From Sorex araneus (taxonomy: Eukaryota > Chordata > Mammalia > Eulipotyphla > Soricidae), in NCBI RefSeq assembly GCF_027595985.1, contig NC_073302.1:170116034-170180033 (forward strand): a DNA stretch of 64,000 nucleotides, written 5' to 3'. Position numbers and translations under genes: made by a program. Shown here one piece after another: positions 11,174 through 21,249 of the stretch (its first letter is position 1; each line of letters starts with the position of its first letter). The notes under the pieces were generated by a model. The model saw only the letters and a program-made list of their open reading frames with translations. It made no database searches and had not been told where the DNA came from.

Positions 11174-11343
11174 TTTTTTTCTTTTTGGGTCACACCTAGC
11201 GATGCACAGGGGTCACTCCTGGCTCTGCACTCAGGAGTTACCCCTGGCGATGCTCAGGGGACCATATGGGATGCTAGGAATTGAACCCGGGTTGGCCGCA
11301 TGCAAGGCAAACACCCTACCCGCTCTGCTATCACTCCAGCCCC
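11174..11343 (-). repeat. A-tailed SINE with duplication, young
   Basis: Near-consensus body (GGTCACACC, GGGGACCATATGGGATGC, GAACCCGGG, ATCACTCCAGCCCC). The flanking repeat GGTTCTGTAGATTT (11161-11174) against GGTTCTATAGATTT (11344-11357) has one mismatch. Confidence 0.92.
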
Positions 11344-11517
11344 GGTTCTATAGATTTTAATAGTGAAAGATATCCCACCACTACACTGTTTAAAGTCAGT
11401 AGGGGGTAATTTTTCTAAAATCAGAATTTTGGGATTTCTAATTTATGCCAAAATATCACCTCGTACTGCTTTCATGGTATTTAAAGATAAAAACGATCAC
11501 AATCCATTTTAGTATTA

Positions 11518-11695
11518 TTTGGTTTGGGGGCCACACCCAGCTGTGCCTACAGCTTACTTTGGTTTTCTGTTAAGGGATAACATATGTGAAGGAATAAATT
11601 CTGGCAGAATTTGGGGGATCATATGTGGTGCTGGGGATTAAACTAGTTTCGGCCCTGTGCAAGCAAGTACCTTACCCACTGTACTACGGCTAAAG
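11518..11695 (-). repeat. Old A-tailed SINE
   Basis: It keeps GGGGGCCACACCCAGCTGTG, GGGGATCATATGTGGTGCTG and a degraded reversed B box. An insertion or drift separates the halves. Confidence 0.65.
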
Positions 11696-11774
11696 TTCCA
11701 TTACAAAACCCATTTTATGTAGGTGAATTTGGGCACCATTATTTTCTAAGCAGAAAATATTTAACAAAAAATGA

Positions 11775-11965
11775 TTTAGGTAGCACTAAGTATATGTTGG
11801 GCATTGTTTTATATACTTGACATATCACTCTAAATAGCATATGTAAAATGTTATTCCCATTCTACAGGAGTAAGCTAAAGCACAGAATGCTAAATGTCAT
11901 TTACCCAAATATATTTGGATTAAACTCAAGGCATTAATCTTAAGACTCTATGCTTTTATGCTTAC
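11775..11965 (+). repeat. MIR element
   Basis: Sense-strand MIR signature: an AGCACTAAGTATATG-like start, CCATTCTACAGGAGTAAGCT (cognate of the MIR 'cattttacagatgagg' region), then ATTTACCCAA and an AACTCAAGGC-like segment. Confidence 0.7.
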
Positions 11966-12620
11966 AAATTAAATCATAGTTTGAAAACCATTTAATAGTT
12001 ATCATTAATTACCATTCAAAGCAGTTTAAATATTTTGCTTGCTGTATTTGAGCTAGATATATAAAGAACTATCTAAAATTATTGCAAAAAAAAGAAATCC
12101 TAAAGAAATCAAAACATAAAAATTAAATTTTTCATTTTTTCTTCCATGTAAAAGGTACTAATATTGTCTTATTTAAATGAATTATTTCATGAATATCAAC
12201 AGAACAAAATATGTAATGTGCATATAAATATTTTGATCACTGTCTCCACTTGTGAAAACTGAAAGCACAATCTTTGCTTCATTAAAAATCTGTATAATTA
12301 ATGTAATTTAAATGAATTGTATACATAATAGAATCCAAGATGAGAATTTCTGAAGCTTCATGACAATAGATTCCTCACAGTATGATTAAGCTGTTACTAA
12401 TTAATGATATTAGGCATAGTTATTTACCTACCACAACCATCTTATATTTTCTCTGTGCCTTTTAGGAATAAATCATTTTGTGAGAGACTAAGAAATTATG
12501 ACAATGATGGGAGAAAAACTGCTACACATCCCTAATAATTTTACTTTATTTAAGTAAAAGCATTAGGAATTGAAAATACACATTTTATTTACCACAATCA
12601 TTATTATATCTCACTTCCAT
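11966..12620. other. AT-rich DNA, nothing recognised
   Basis: Very AT-rich with short A-runs. No supported feature. Confidence 0.5.
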
Positions 12621-12624
12621 AGAT

Positions 12625-12765
12625 TAGGTTACTGGGTTCTATTTTTGGGGAAGTGTCTATACACAGTGATGCTCAAGGGTCATGGCTTGTTGGCTCAGGG
12701 CACCATGTGGTACAGGGCCTTGAACCCAGCCCTCCTGCTCATTGAACTACTTCTCAGTCCATCAT
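12625..12765 (-). repeat. Old A-tailed SINE
   Basis: Decayed body with GTGATGCTCAAGGGTCATGG, CACCATGTGGTACAGGGC and CTTGAACCCAGCCC. The head end is heavily mutated. Confidence 0.6.
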
Positions 12766-12934
12766 GTCTAAAAATTCTTAAGACAAGAAATATGTAACGC
12801 TATCCTCATTTTATGTTTTATTAATACAGCAAAATTGAGTCAATTCTATTAAAAAAGAAAAAGAAAAAGACTGGAAGAAAAAAACAATTTATAAATTTGC
12901 TGAACACCATTGAGTGGCAAATCTTTCCTTTCGG

Positions 12935-13105
12935 TGGGGAGGGGCAGTACACCCTGCAGTGCTCAGGCCTTACTCTTGGCTCTAAGCTGAGGGATCATTT
13001 CCTGAGGGCTCGGGGGGACCATGTAAGACGCATGAAATTGAACCTAGGTCAGTCATGTGTAAGGCAAATGCCCTACCAATCTGTTTAAAGGGTCAATCCC
13101 TAGTT
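12935..13105 (-). repeat. Old A-tailed SINE
   Basis: CAGTGCTCAGGCCTTACTCTTGG, a GGGGGGACCATG block and AAATTGAACCTAGGTCAG in the reversed B-box position. Confidence 0.65.
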
Positions 13106-13329
13106 TCCTATAAAATATTTAATTCCTGTAGTAGAGCATGTCTCTTTAAAAATCAAAAAATGTTCAAACCAATGTACTCTAATTTTCCTAAAAATGGTTA
13201 ATGGAGTGATTATAGTTTTTGTTTTTCCTGACTAGGCAACCAAGTATTTTCAAGTATTTCTAAATCTCCCACCTTCACACTCTGAAAAAACAAAGCAAAA
13301 CAAAACAAAAAACAGTCCAAACTCACCCC

Positions 13330-13385
13330 AAGTGTCTGGAGTAAGCCCTGAGATCTGCCAGGTGTGGCTTCAAAATCACACACAC

Positions 13386-13386
<1 letters not shown>
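13330..13386 (+). repeat. SINE 3' fragment leading into microsatellite
   Basis: Only the last ~50 bp survive (GGAGTAAGCCCTGAGATCTG, GCCAGGTGTGGC). The (AAT)n array begins where the A-rich tail should be, so the microsatellite probably grew from the tail. Confidence 0.55.
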
Positions 13387-13422
<36 letters not shown>

Positions 13423-13427
13423 CAATA
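13387..13427. repeat. (AAT)n microsatellite
   Basis: About 11 AAT/ATA units followed by AACAACAAT. Confidence 0.95.
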
Positions 13428-13439
13428 ATTGTAATAATC

Positions 13440-13737
13440 ATGATAGAGTTTGCTAAGGAGGTGGGTTAGGTAGAGCAAGAGAACTTGGGTGGAGGTGACA
13501 TTGGTGGTGGCCTTGAAGTTCAAATATTGAATGCCCAAAAATATATTATGAACAGCTTTGTAAACCAGAAAAAAGGAAAGGGACACGGAAGAAGAAATAG
13601 GAAGAAAGAATTTCATCTTTCAAAAAACAAATTATGTCAGTGTTAAAAATAAGAAGGACTAGGTCTTTAAGAAAGCATGGTGAGCGGGAAATCCAAATCA
13701 AGATGGCAGTGAGATACCAACTCACACCAGTGAGAAT
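13440..13737 (+). repeat. L1-derived patchwork
   Basis: The stretch 13490-13580 resembles the L1-type 3' end at 21.98-22.05 kb (GTTCAAATATTGAATG, ATGAACAGCTTTGTAA). The stretch 13690-13737 matches the L1 ORF2 segment that reads GCAGTGAGATACCAACTCAC. The order implies more than one fragment. Confidence 0.5.
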
Positions 13738-13976
13738 GGCTGTCACTGTCACCCCATTGTTCATTGATTTGCTCGAGTGGGCACCAGTAACGTCTCCATT
13801 GTGAGACCTGTTACTGTCTTTGGAATATCGTATATGCCACGGGTAGCTTGCCAGGCTCTGCCATGTGGGTGATACTCTCGGTAGCTTGCCAGCTCTCCAA
13901 GAGGGACAGAAGAATCAAACCTGGGTTGGCCACGTGCAAGGCAAACGCCCTACCCACTGTGCCATCGCTCTGCCCA
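13738..13976 (-). repeat. Type-B SINE
   Basis: Complete reverse copy: TGTCACTGTCACCCCATTGT at the 3' end, the two GGTAGCTTGCC motifs, a reversed B box (ATCAAACCTGGGTTGG) and the head ending ATCGCTCTGCCC. It sits directly in an L1 ORF2 fragment. Confidence 0.85.
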
Positions 13977-14011
13977 GGCATAGCAATTTTCTAAATTTCT
14001 GCTTAAAATCT

Positions 14012-14340
14012 CATGACGATTAAAAAAATCGTTGAATCACTGTGAATTACAAAGTTATTCCTGATTGGGTTGCAGATGTACAACACCAATCCCTTCACTA
14101 GTGACCACTTCCCTCCACCAATATTCCCTGTTTCCCTCCTGCCTCAATCTTCCTCTATGCAGGTACTTTTTCCTTTTTCCTTTCTCCAGTCTTTTAGGCA
14201 CTGTGGTTTGCAATGCTGTTATGGACAGATATCTGTATATCAGTTTACTTCCTTTCAGCACCTAGTTTTTGTCCAAAGTGACCACTTCTCTCTATCATTA
14301 TCAAAGTGTTCCCTTCCCTGACCCATCCCCCTTCCCCACA
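14012..14340 (-). repeat. L1 3' end
   Basis: T-rich start, GTTGAATCACTGTGAATTAC, CCCTTCACTAGTGACC, CCTCCACCAATATTCCC, and GGCACTGTGGTTTGCAATGC, which parallels the GTGGTTTGCAATAAAGG segment of the intact L1 3' UTR. Confidence 0.75.
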
Positions 14341-14390
14341 GTACTAAACTTCCTACTAAGAACCTATTAAAATCCTTTAAAGATCATGTA

Positions 14391-15052
14391 AAATCACTGG
14401 CACTGTTATCCTGTTGTTCATCAATTTGCTTGAGCAGGTGCCAGTAACATTTCAATTTGTTCTAGCCCTGAGATTTTAGCAGCCTCTCTACTTATTTTTC
14501 CCAACGGTGCTGTGTTGGAGGCTTTTTCAGGTCAGGGGAATGAGACCCATCACTGTTATTGTTTTTGGCATATAGAATACGCCATGGGGAGCTTGCTAAG
14601 CTCTGCCATGCTGGCAGGATACTCTTGGTAGCTTGCTGGGTTCTCCAAGAGGGAGAACTAGACAATAGGAAGTCGTGCTTCCAGGAGCTTTGTTTTATAG
14701 TCTCTGGATCTTGGCCATTGATGAGATTACACAGTGTGTGAGGGAGGGAGGAGGGCAGTTTGTGGGTGTGACTGCCTAGCTACTGGTAAATGGGGGATCT
14801 GGGTGAAGTGGACCCAGTCCCGATCCAAGAAGGCTCGGAGATCTCAGACCCGAGTCCCCCACACCTGGGTTCCTCTGCTGTTTTCTTCAGGTGTGAGTCT
14901 CTTCAGAGCATGTGGAGAGTGGCCTTGAGCATGACTGTTTCTAGGTTCTGGAGGTCTTTGGCTGCCCGGGGCTCTGCTCAGGGCAGGGAGGGAAACTCAA
15001 CCTGCCCCCCTCCAAGGGGCCCCAGATGAAGACAGCCAGGCTTGGGGGCAGG
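14391..15052 (-). repeat. Composite element, near full length
   Basis: Reverse copy. Left to right it has the 3' module (CCTGTTGTTCATCAATTTGC), the GAGATTTTAGCAGCCTCTCT link, the GGCATATAGAATACGCC and two GGTAGCTTGC-like motifs, and then the unique body (TGGCCATTGATGAGATTACA, GTGACTGCCTAGCTACTGG, CTCCAAGGGGCCCC). It ends AGGAGACTCTGCC, which is the element's 5' end. Confidence 0.8.
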
Positions 15053-15059
15053 AGACTCT

Positions 15060-15185
15060 GCCGTAGAGCAGGTAAAGCACTTATATACTGCTGATCTGGG
15101 TTCCATCCCAGGCATTTCATACCACCCCCAAACAGGAGTCAGCCCTGAGCACCTCCCAGTGTGGCAAAAAGAAAAGAAAAGAAAT
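15060..15185 (+). repeat. Old A-tailed SINE, partial
   Basis: AGAGCAGGTAAAGCACTTAT head, GGGTTCCATCCC B-box-like segment, CCTGAGCACCTCCCAGTGTG and an AAAAAGAAAAG tail. Confidence 0.65.
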
Positions 15186-15486
15186 AAGTACTTTATATCA
15201 ATGTAACTATTAAAACAGAATCAAAAATAGATAAAAAGTCCTGGATCAGAAGGCTTTTCTGAAAAATTTGACCAAATCTTCTAAGATGATCCCAGGTGCA
15301 TCCTCATAAGACTCAAAAAGCTGGAAGGAATACTACACACATTTTGAGATTAACATTATACTGATACTAAAATCAGTCAAAGATATTACATGCAAAAAAT
15401 AAAACTACAAACTAATATCCTTGATAAACACAAATGTAAAAATTCTCAATAAATTCTTGACAATGCATTAAAAAGATCAGATATAT

Positions 15487-15658
15487 GGGTCCAGAGCAAT
15501 AGAACAGTGGATACGTGTTTACCTTGCATGCAGCTGACCCAGATTCAATTCCTGGCACCTCAAACAGTCCTGCAAAACCTGCCAGGAGAGATCTCTGAGT
15601 GCAGAGCCAGGAGTAAGCCCTGAGCATCACTGGGTGTGGCCCTCTCCAAAATAAAAAA
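15487..15658 (+). repeat. A-tailed SINE in old L1, with duplication
   Basis: Head GGTCCAGAGCAATAGAACAG. The target repeat AGATCAGATATA (15474-15485) against AGATCAAATATA (15659-15670) has one mismatch. Confidence 0.85.
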
Positions 15659-15670
15659 GATCAAATATAG

Positions 15671-15800
15671 GGCTTGAGAGACCATACAGTGTGTAGGGCA
15701 CTTGCCTTGCACACAGACAATCCTGGTTCAATTTCCAGCATTCCATACGGTCCCCTGATCACAATCACCAGAAGCATCACCAGGTGTACCATGCCCCCCA
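15671..15800 (+). repeat. A-tailed SINE, truncated
   Basis: A second SINE directly behind the previous one: GGCTTGAGAGACCATACAGT head, GGTTCAATTTCC B-box region and CATACGGTCCCC, with a shortened body. Confidence 0.75.
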
Positions 15801-15916
15801 AATCAAATGTCATCACCAAATGGGTTTTATTTGAGGCACACAAAGACAGTTCTAATAGATGTTAATGTAATACCATATTGTGGTGATCATGCTGTATCAA
15901 TAAAAAGAAGAACTAA

Positions 15917-16085
15917 GGGGCCAGAGACACAGTACAGCAGATAAGTCCCTTGTCTTGCACGTGGCCAACCCAAGTGCGATCCCTGGCACTCCATATAGTG
16001 CCTTGAGTACTACCAGGAGTGATTTCTGAGGGCAGAGTCTGGAGTAACACCTGAGCATCGCCAGTGGGAACCAAAAACAACAACA
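15917..16085 (+). repeat. A-tailed SINE
   Basis: GGGGCCAGAGACACAGTAC head, CAAGTGCGATCCCTGG B box, a CAGGAGTGATTTCTGAG block and a CAACAACA tail. Confidence 0.85.
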
Positions 16086-16164
16086 AATCATATAATATCA
16101 AAGGGTGCTGGACTATTCTTTAAATTCATATAGGAAATAAATTCAAAATGGATTAAAGTCAGTA

Positions 16165-16330
16165 TAAGATCAGAGAGATAAAGCAAAGGTTAAGGTGCTT
16201 GCCTGCGTGGCTAGCACACAGTCACTCAGGTTCCACCTCCAGCCCCACAGATGATCCCAGGGTCTCACCAGGGCATAAATCCAGGAGTTAAGCCCTGAGC
16301 ACAGCTGGGTGTGGTGCCAAAACCAAATTT
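16165..16330 (+). repeat. Old A-tailed SINE
   Basis: GATCAGAGAGATAAAGC head, an insertion around CTGCGTGGCTAGCACAC, a GGTTCCACC B-box remnant and AAGCCCTGAGCACAGCTGGG. Confidence 0.65.
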
Positions 16331-16470
16331 AAAAAATTTAAAATTAATATAAGTGAATTGTTCCATGATATTAGCATTAGGGACTCAATCCCAACAGCAA
16401 GGAAAATGAGAGTAAACATAAATAGGGAGTAAAGTCAATTAAAAAGCTTTGTAAAGGAAAAGATAACCAG

Positions 16471-16620
16471 GGAGAAAAGGCTCAATGAGCTGAGCTCACG
16501 CTTGGTATGCAGAAAGGTCTGGGTCCAGTTCCTGGGCCTCCAAGCACCACCAGGAGGGACCCCAAACACAGAGATGGGTACACACAGCACTAGGTACTCC
16601 CTCAAACAAATAATACAAAA
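16471..16620 (+). repeat. Old A-tailed SINE
   Basis: GAGAAAAGGCTCAATGAGC head, TGGGTCCAGTTCCTGG and CAAGCACCACCAGGAGGGAC. The 3' part is decayed. Confidence 0.6.
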
Positions 16621-16691
16621 GCAAAAAGTCTAATAAATGAGATAAGTTATTTTCATATCAAACTTCTGACACTGGTTACTACCAAGGGTAC

Positions 16692-16885
16692 AGGGGCCAG
16701 AGTGAGAGTATAGTGGGTAGGGTGATTGTCTTACACTTGGTCAACCCAGGATTAATTCCTGTCAACACATATGGTCCCCCAACCCCCGTCAGCAGTAACC
16801 CCTGAGCATCACTGGGTGTGACCCAAAAACAAAAAATACTTAAGATATGGCCCCTGAGCATAACCAGGTATGGCCCAAAATCCAA
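16692..16885 (+). repeat. A-tailed SINE plus extra 3' fragment
   Basis: Full copy at 16692-16845 (GGGGCCAGAGTGAGAGTATA to GACCCAAAAACAAAAAAT). A second SINE 3' scrap follows (GCCCCTGAGCATAACCAGG, about 16851-16880). Confidence 0.75.
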
Positions 16886-16964
16886 TACATAAATACATAA
16901 ATAAATAAAACTTAGTGCTTAAATAAATAAAACCTTTTAAAAATATTTTATTTTATTTTAATTT

Positions 16965-17130
16965 ATTTTTTGTGTCACACCTGGCAATGCACAGGGGATA
17001 CTCCTGGCTCTGCATTCAGGAATTACTCTGGTGGTGCTCGGGGGACCATAGGGATGCTGGGTATCGAACCCAGGTTGGCCGCATGCCAGGCAAATGCCAA
17101 ACCCACTGTGCTATCACTCCAGTCCCTAAA
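16965..17130 (-). repeat. A-tailed SINE
   Basis: Reverse near-consensus copy, TTTTTTGTGTCACACCTGG to ATCACTCCAGTCCC, with TATCGAACCCAGGTTGG in the B-box position. Confidence 0.88.
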
Positions 17131-17141
17131 AGATATTTTAA

Positions 17142-17172
17142 GATGACTTTTTTGTTGTTCTTGAGCCACACC
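17142..17172 (-). repeat. Left part of SINE split by LTR
   Basis: TTTTTTGTTGTTCTTGAGCC followed by ACACC is the 3' end of a reverse SINE. The rest resumes at 18451 after the LTR. Confidence 0.65.
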
Positions 17173-18450
17173 TGTAGGATATCATTGGTTTGTCCTTCCT
17201 CCCTTACCACAAAGAGTTTGGGCATATCTGGTAATAATCTCTAAACAATTCTAGACTACATTGGTATCTCCTGTGCCCCTTGCCACTAGGAGCTTAGGTA
17301 TATCAGTCACGCCCATCAAGGTGCTCCCGAGTCACTCCCATTCCGTAATCACCTCTATACTCTCTTCCCCAACTAGTTAATCAGCCTTTCCCCTAATCAG
17401 ACTCTGTTAATTTGTAAGGTCAGACCTTCTAGGACAGTGAACTTGTATCGTAAGTTAATATTGCCTTGCTCCTCTCCTTATGTCTTTTGAATAGTTTACT
17501 TTAAAGCAATGTCCTTTTTGTATGGACAAAGAAAGACAGTTGTTAATATGCTTTGGTAACGTGGGATTTCATTGGCTTCGAATATTATTCACTCCTGGGC
17601 ATCTGCTTTCTTGACTTAAGCCTCAGCTGTCCTTACTTCCTAGCACCCCCAAAAACAGGGTCCCGACAAGGGACGGGACGGACCCAGGGCAAGTGGTGAG
17701 TTATGTGCTACCCTGGCATCGAGATGGGCCTGGCCAAAGCGCCTAATGCTTAACTATATGTTAAGAGCTTGGTCATGGACATGTCATGTCATGATCCAAA
17801 AGCAATGACAAGACCAGGACCCTGCTAGGGATAGGAAAGACTAATCTGGCCTAAGCACTGTAGTCTGAGATCGAGATGACCCCAGGAGAGCAATTCTATA
17901 AGCTTAATGCATCTCTTGCTATATCCATACAAAATGATTAATATTATGAATACTTATATTTTAGTTGGACAAGGAGAGGAGAAACACACCCATGGGATTC
18001 CACTCTTGGGTGGGTGTCCTGCTGAAAGAGTATCTGTCCTAGAAGAAGCATCCCCTGAGGGAAAGAACTTTACCCCTATTGATTGTGACCACACCTATGT
18101 GTAAGCCCCAACCCCTCATGCTTGGGGATTTAATTAGGCTGTAAGAGTGGGCTGGGGCCAGTCCCAGGGCCAGATCTGGAGAAGCTAGATCGAGATCCGG
18201 ATCCAGAGTGAGAAGGAGAATGAAGTAGCATAGGGGAGGAAGAAGCAGGAGGAGAATCAGAGGAGAATGGAGATGGGAATGGAATAAACTGCAACTGAGA
18301 CCAACCAGCCTGGTCTCGCTCCTTCCTTCGCCTGCCCCATCATCGCCATCAACCTCCCCAGGGTGGGGGAAGCAGCTGGAGACTACCGAACTCTGGCAGT
18401 GGGAGAAATAGAGCACTGTTGCCCTGTGCCCAGTGCGGTGCCCCTACACA
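17173..18450 (+). mobile_element. Solo LTR inserted in a SINE, copy 2
   Basis: It begins TGTAGGATATC and can be ended at ...CTACACA, giving the TG...CA termini typical of retroviral LTRs. CACACC is present on both sides (17167-17172 and 18451-18456), a 6-bp duplication inside an older SINE; the CA-rich right edge makes the exact border ambiguous. AATAAA at 18283-18288 is followed by a C/T-rich stretch, as in an R/U5 region. No gag, pol or env is adjacent. A 6-bp duplication would fit a class II (beta-like) endogenous retrovirus, but the class is not established. Confidence 0.68.
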
Positions 18451-18603
18451 CACACCCAGTAGTGCTTAGGGCTTATTCCTGGCTCTGGGCTCAGGGATCA
18501 CTCCCGGTAGGCTGAGGGACTGGCTGTATGTGTAGCTGGGGATTGAACCCGGTCTGCAGAGTGCCAGGCAAGCACCTTCCCTGCTGTACTGTATCTCTGG
18601 CCC
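18451..18603 (-). repeat. Right part of SINE split by LTR
   Basis: It continues from 17172: CACCCAGTAGTGCTTAGGG, body, GGGGATTGAACCCGGTC, ending TGTATCTCTGGCCCC. Confidence 0.7.
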
Positions 18604-19145
18604 CTCTGACAACTTGGGAAAGTTGTGCTAACATCACCCTTATGTTTCCTTGCCCCCTCGGCAGCAGAAACTTAGTTCTTGTTCACATTCTTTGCCAGTG
18701 GTTCTTTTCTGAATCTTGAACTCAGGGCCACCATTTGGGACTGCTATTCTCACACCCAGAGTTGCGGGAGCTCCAGGTCTTTCCACTTTCTCCTTTAAAC
18801 AGGGGACTCCAGGACCATGACTCCAGGAGGTGGAGAGAGCTGCTTTGTCTCTTTGATGGGGAAGGGTTGAATCAGTACTTGAGGACAGTGCTTCACACAC
18901 TGCGGCCCTGCTATTCTCGCCCCTACCCCCCACCCCTCAGTCAGGCCACTGGAGTCAGCTTCCATTCTTTTTCTCTGCTGGCTCTAGCTTTTTGATACTC
19001 TGGGATGACCATCATTATCTTGGTCCAGGTGCTGCTAACTGCCTCCAAATTCATCCTCCCTGGGTCTTCAGGTTCTCTGGCCAAGCAGGGAAGACCTATC
19101 TTGTCCCTTTTGTGTCAACACTGCCCGGACTGTCTGTCTGGAGAC
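18604..19145. other. GC-richer unclassified stretch
   Basis: Near-balanced base composition and no family recognised. Short frames on both strands lack any recognisable domain. It could be a decayed LTR or simply unique DNA. Confidence 0.35.
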
Positions 19146-19149
19146 TTTG

Positions 19150-19300
19150 TTTTGTTTTCAGTCACACCCGTTCTCAGGTCTTACTCCAGGCTCTGTGCTT
19201 AGTGTTCTGAGGGAACCATGTGTGGTTCTGGAAATCGTACCCAGGTTGGCTGCATGTAATGCAAGCACCTTACATACTGTATGATCTCTCTAAACTTTAG
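19150..19300 (-). repeat. Old A-tailed SINE
   Basis: TTTTCAGTCACACCCGTTCT, GAACCATGTGTGGTTCTGG and CGTACCCAGGTTGGCTGC. Confidence 0.7.
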
Positions 19301-19339
19301 TGACTTTTTTTGGGGGGGGGGGTGAAACAAGATCTTTTT

Positions 19340-19632
19340 TGTTTTGTTTAGGGGCCACACATGGTGGTGCTCAGGGCTTACTCCTGATCTGTGTACAGGG
19401 CTTACTTCTGCTGTGCTAACTGTGCTCAATGATCATTCCTGGAGGGTTCAAAGGACCCTATGGGAGGCCAGGGATAGACCCTGGGTTGAAGATGTGCAAG
19501 GCAATCCCTATGTAAGAATGCTCAGGGACCACTCCCGGAGGGGCTCGGGGACCATATAGTGTGCAGGGACCAAACCCAAGTCGGCTGCATGCAAGGCAAG
19601 CAGGCTACCTGCTGGACTATCTCTCCAGCCCC
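19340..19632 (-). repeat. Two overlapping old A-tailed SINEs
   Basis: The first copy (about 19340-19515) starts GGGGCCACACATGGTGGTGC. Part of a second (about 19520-19632) carries GCTCAGGGACCACTCCCGG and ends CTATCTCTCCAGCCCC. Confidence 0.7.
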
Positions 19633-20125
19633 AGAGAAAGATCGTTTCATTGAAACTTACTTAGATGTGAGGGGAGAGAAAGGAAGTACTAATTCAAGGG
19701 CTTGAAGAGTGAGCCAGTAGACATGTTATTAGAGTATTGAGATGAGTAGAGATGGGTAGATTTGAGAAGGGCCATCCCAGAAAGTTTGGGCACATTCTTT
19801 GCCTCTTGTAATGGCTTCCAATTCCCATAGCCTGTCATCTTTTGCTTTTCTGAATATAAACTCACTTACTCCAATAGATCTACTTTGTTGTTGTTTTTTG
19901 ATCTTTACTTTTTGCTTCCTGCAATGTTATTTAATTTTTGCATAGTTGACATACTCAGAGTCAGAAAGTTCAGAGGTGTGCTGTTTTCTGTCTAGTAGTC
20001 TGGTATGCTGCAGGCCCCCACCATATCTCTTTCTATAGACACTTGGTAACTGTGAGCAAAGGTATGTTCTTTTTTCTTACAGTGTTTTTGAGTTTATGCG
20101 CCCTGCTATTTTATAATAAATAGGG
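19633..20125. other. Unclassified DNA
   Basis: No gene or confident repeat. The T-rich stretch 19885-19920 is unremarkable. Confidence 0.35.
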
Positions 20126-20129
20126 GTGT

Positions 20130-20302
20130 GGGTAGGCGGAGAGGATGGTAGAGCAGGGTGGGAACTTGCCTTGCACATCTTCAACCCAGGGTCTATCCCT
20201 GGCCCCCCATAGGATCCTTTGAACCCTCCAGGAGTGATCATTGAGCACAGCGCCAGGAATAGGCTCTGAGCACTGTTGGGTGCGGCCCCCAGACCAAAAG
20301 TT
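20130..20302 (+). repeat. Old A-tailed SINE
   Basis: GGCGGAGAGGATGGTAGAGC head, AGGGTCTATCCCTGGCC B box, GAGCACAGCGCCAGGAATAG and CTGTTGGGTGCGGCCCCC. Confidence 0.75.
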
Positions 20303-20344
20303 ACAAAACCCTAAATGTTTAGGAACCTAAGGACATTTTATTTA

Positions 20345-20500
20345 CCATTTTTAAAGTTAATTTTTATTTAAAACACTGATTTACTAAGTTGTCCATTATC
20401 AGTTGTTTCAAGCATTTAGTGTTCCAACGCCACCAGTGTGCTCTTCCCACCACCAATATTCCCAGTTTCCTCCCAGTCCCAATCTGCCCCCTTCGGCACA
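20345..20500 (-). repeat. L1 3'-end fragment
   Basis: TTCAAGCATTTAGTGTTCC, CGCCACCAGTGTGCTCTTCC and CACCACCAATATTCCCAG align with the other reverse L1 3' ends. Confidence 0.6.
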
Positions 20501-20667
20501 TAACAAATGTAGTTTATATTACTTATTACAATAAAGCTTTAAGAAATGGCAAATAGAATGATGAGAAAATAAATCAGTAAGGACCAATTTGTGTTACTAT
20601 ATGATTTTGACCTGTGTAAATAAGAAAATTAAAAGCATTTAATACAATATAATAAAACACTTAATTT

Positions 20668-20845
20668 AGTTTTTTTTTTTTTTTTTTGACCACTCCAGCT
20701 GGTGCTCAGGCTACACTCTTGTCTGCTCTCAGGAATCACTACTGGTGGGTGGAGTTTGGAGCACTGTATGTGGTGCAGGGTATCAAGCCCCAATGGGCTG
20801 TGTGCAAGATAAGCACCCTACCCACTGGATTATCACTGGCCTGTC
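20668..20845 (-). repeat. Old A-tailed SINE with long T-run
   Basis: An 18-T run, CACTCCAGCTGGTGCTCAGG, GCACTGTATGTGGTGCAGGG and a TATCAAGCCCCAATGGG B-box remnant. Confidence 0.75.
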
Positions 20846-21036
20846 TCTCAGTTTTTAAATATTATAAAATATTTCAGTCTAAGCATGCAATGTAGCTGTT
20901 TATTAGGCACCCATGAATTTCTTTAGGCTTTATTTTAGTAGTTGTGACAAAGGTGTAATTCAAACATTTCTTTCTTTTTAAAAAAATTTGTGAAGGAAGT
21001 TGGTTTTTACTGAAACTTAAAAATATGTGAGAGGGA

Positions 21037-21235
21037 GGGCTGGAGAGATAGTGCAGTGGGTGGGGCACTTGCCTTGTGCACGGCTGATCTGGATTTGATC
21101 CCCAGCATCCCATATGGTCCTCTGAGCACCACAAGGAGTAATTCCTGAGTGCAGAACCAGGACTAACCCCTGAGCATTGGCAGTGTGAACAAAAAACCAA
21201 AATAATTAACTAACTAACTAAATAAATAAATAAAA
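21037..21235 (+). repeat. A-tailed SINE with (ACTA/AAAT) tail
   Basis: GGCTGGAGAGATAGTGCAGT head, ATTTGATCCCCAGCATCCC B box, and a tail of AACTAACTAACTAAATAAAT repeats. Confidence 0.88.
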
Positions 21236-21249
21236 GGAAAAGAAAAAGA

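Larger units (their letters stand above)
15186..16690 (+). pseudogene. Ancient L1 ORF2, shredded by SINE insertions
   Basis: L1 ORF2 islands occur in coding order between SINEs: AAGTCCTGGATCAGAAGGCTTT (15237-15258), an AATTCTTGACAATGCATTA segment (15452-15470), ATGTTAATGTAATACCATAT (15860-15879), a TGGATTAAAGTCAGTATAAG segment (16150-16169), and AAAGCTTTGTAAAGGAAAAG (16443-16462). The order matches the middle and late part of ORF2. All frames are broken, so it is inactive. Confidence 0.65.

Noticed and set aside
18039-18416. 125-codon minus frame
   Set aside because: It lies antisense within the LTR and has low-complexity Leu/Ser-rich composition.
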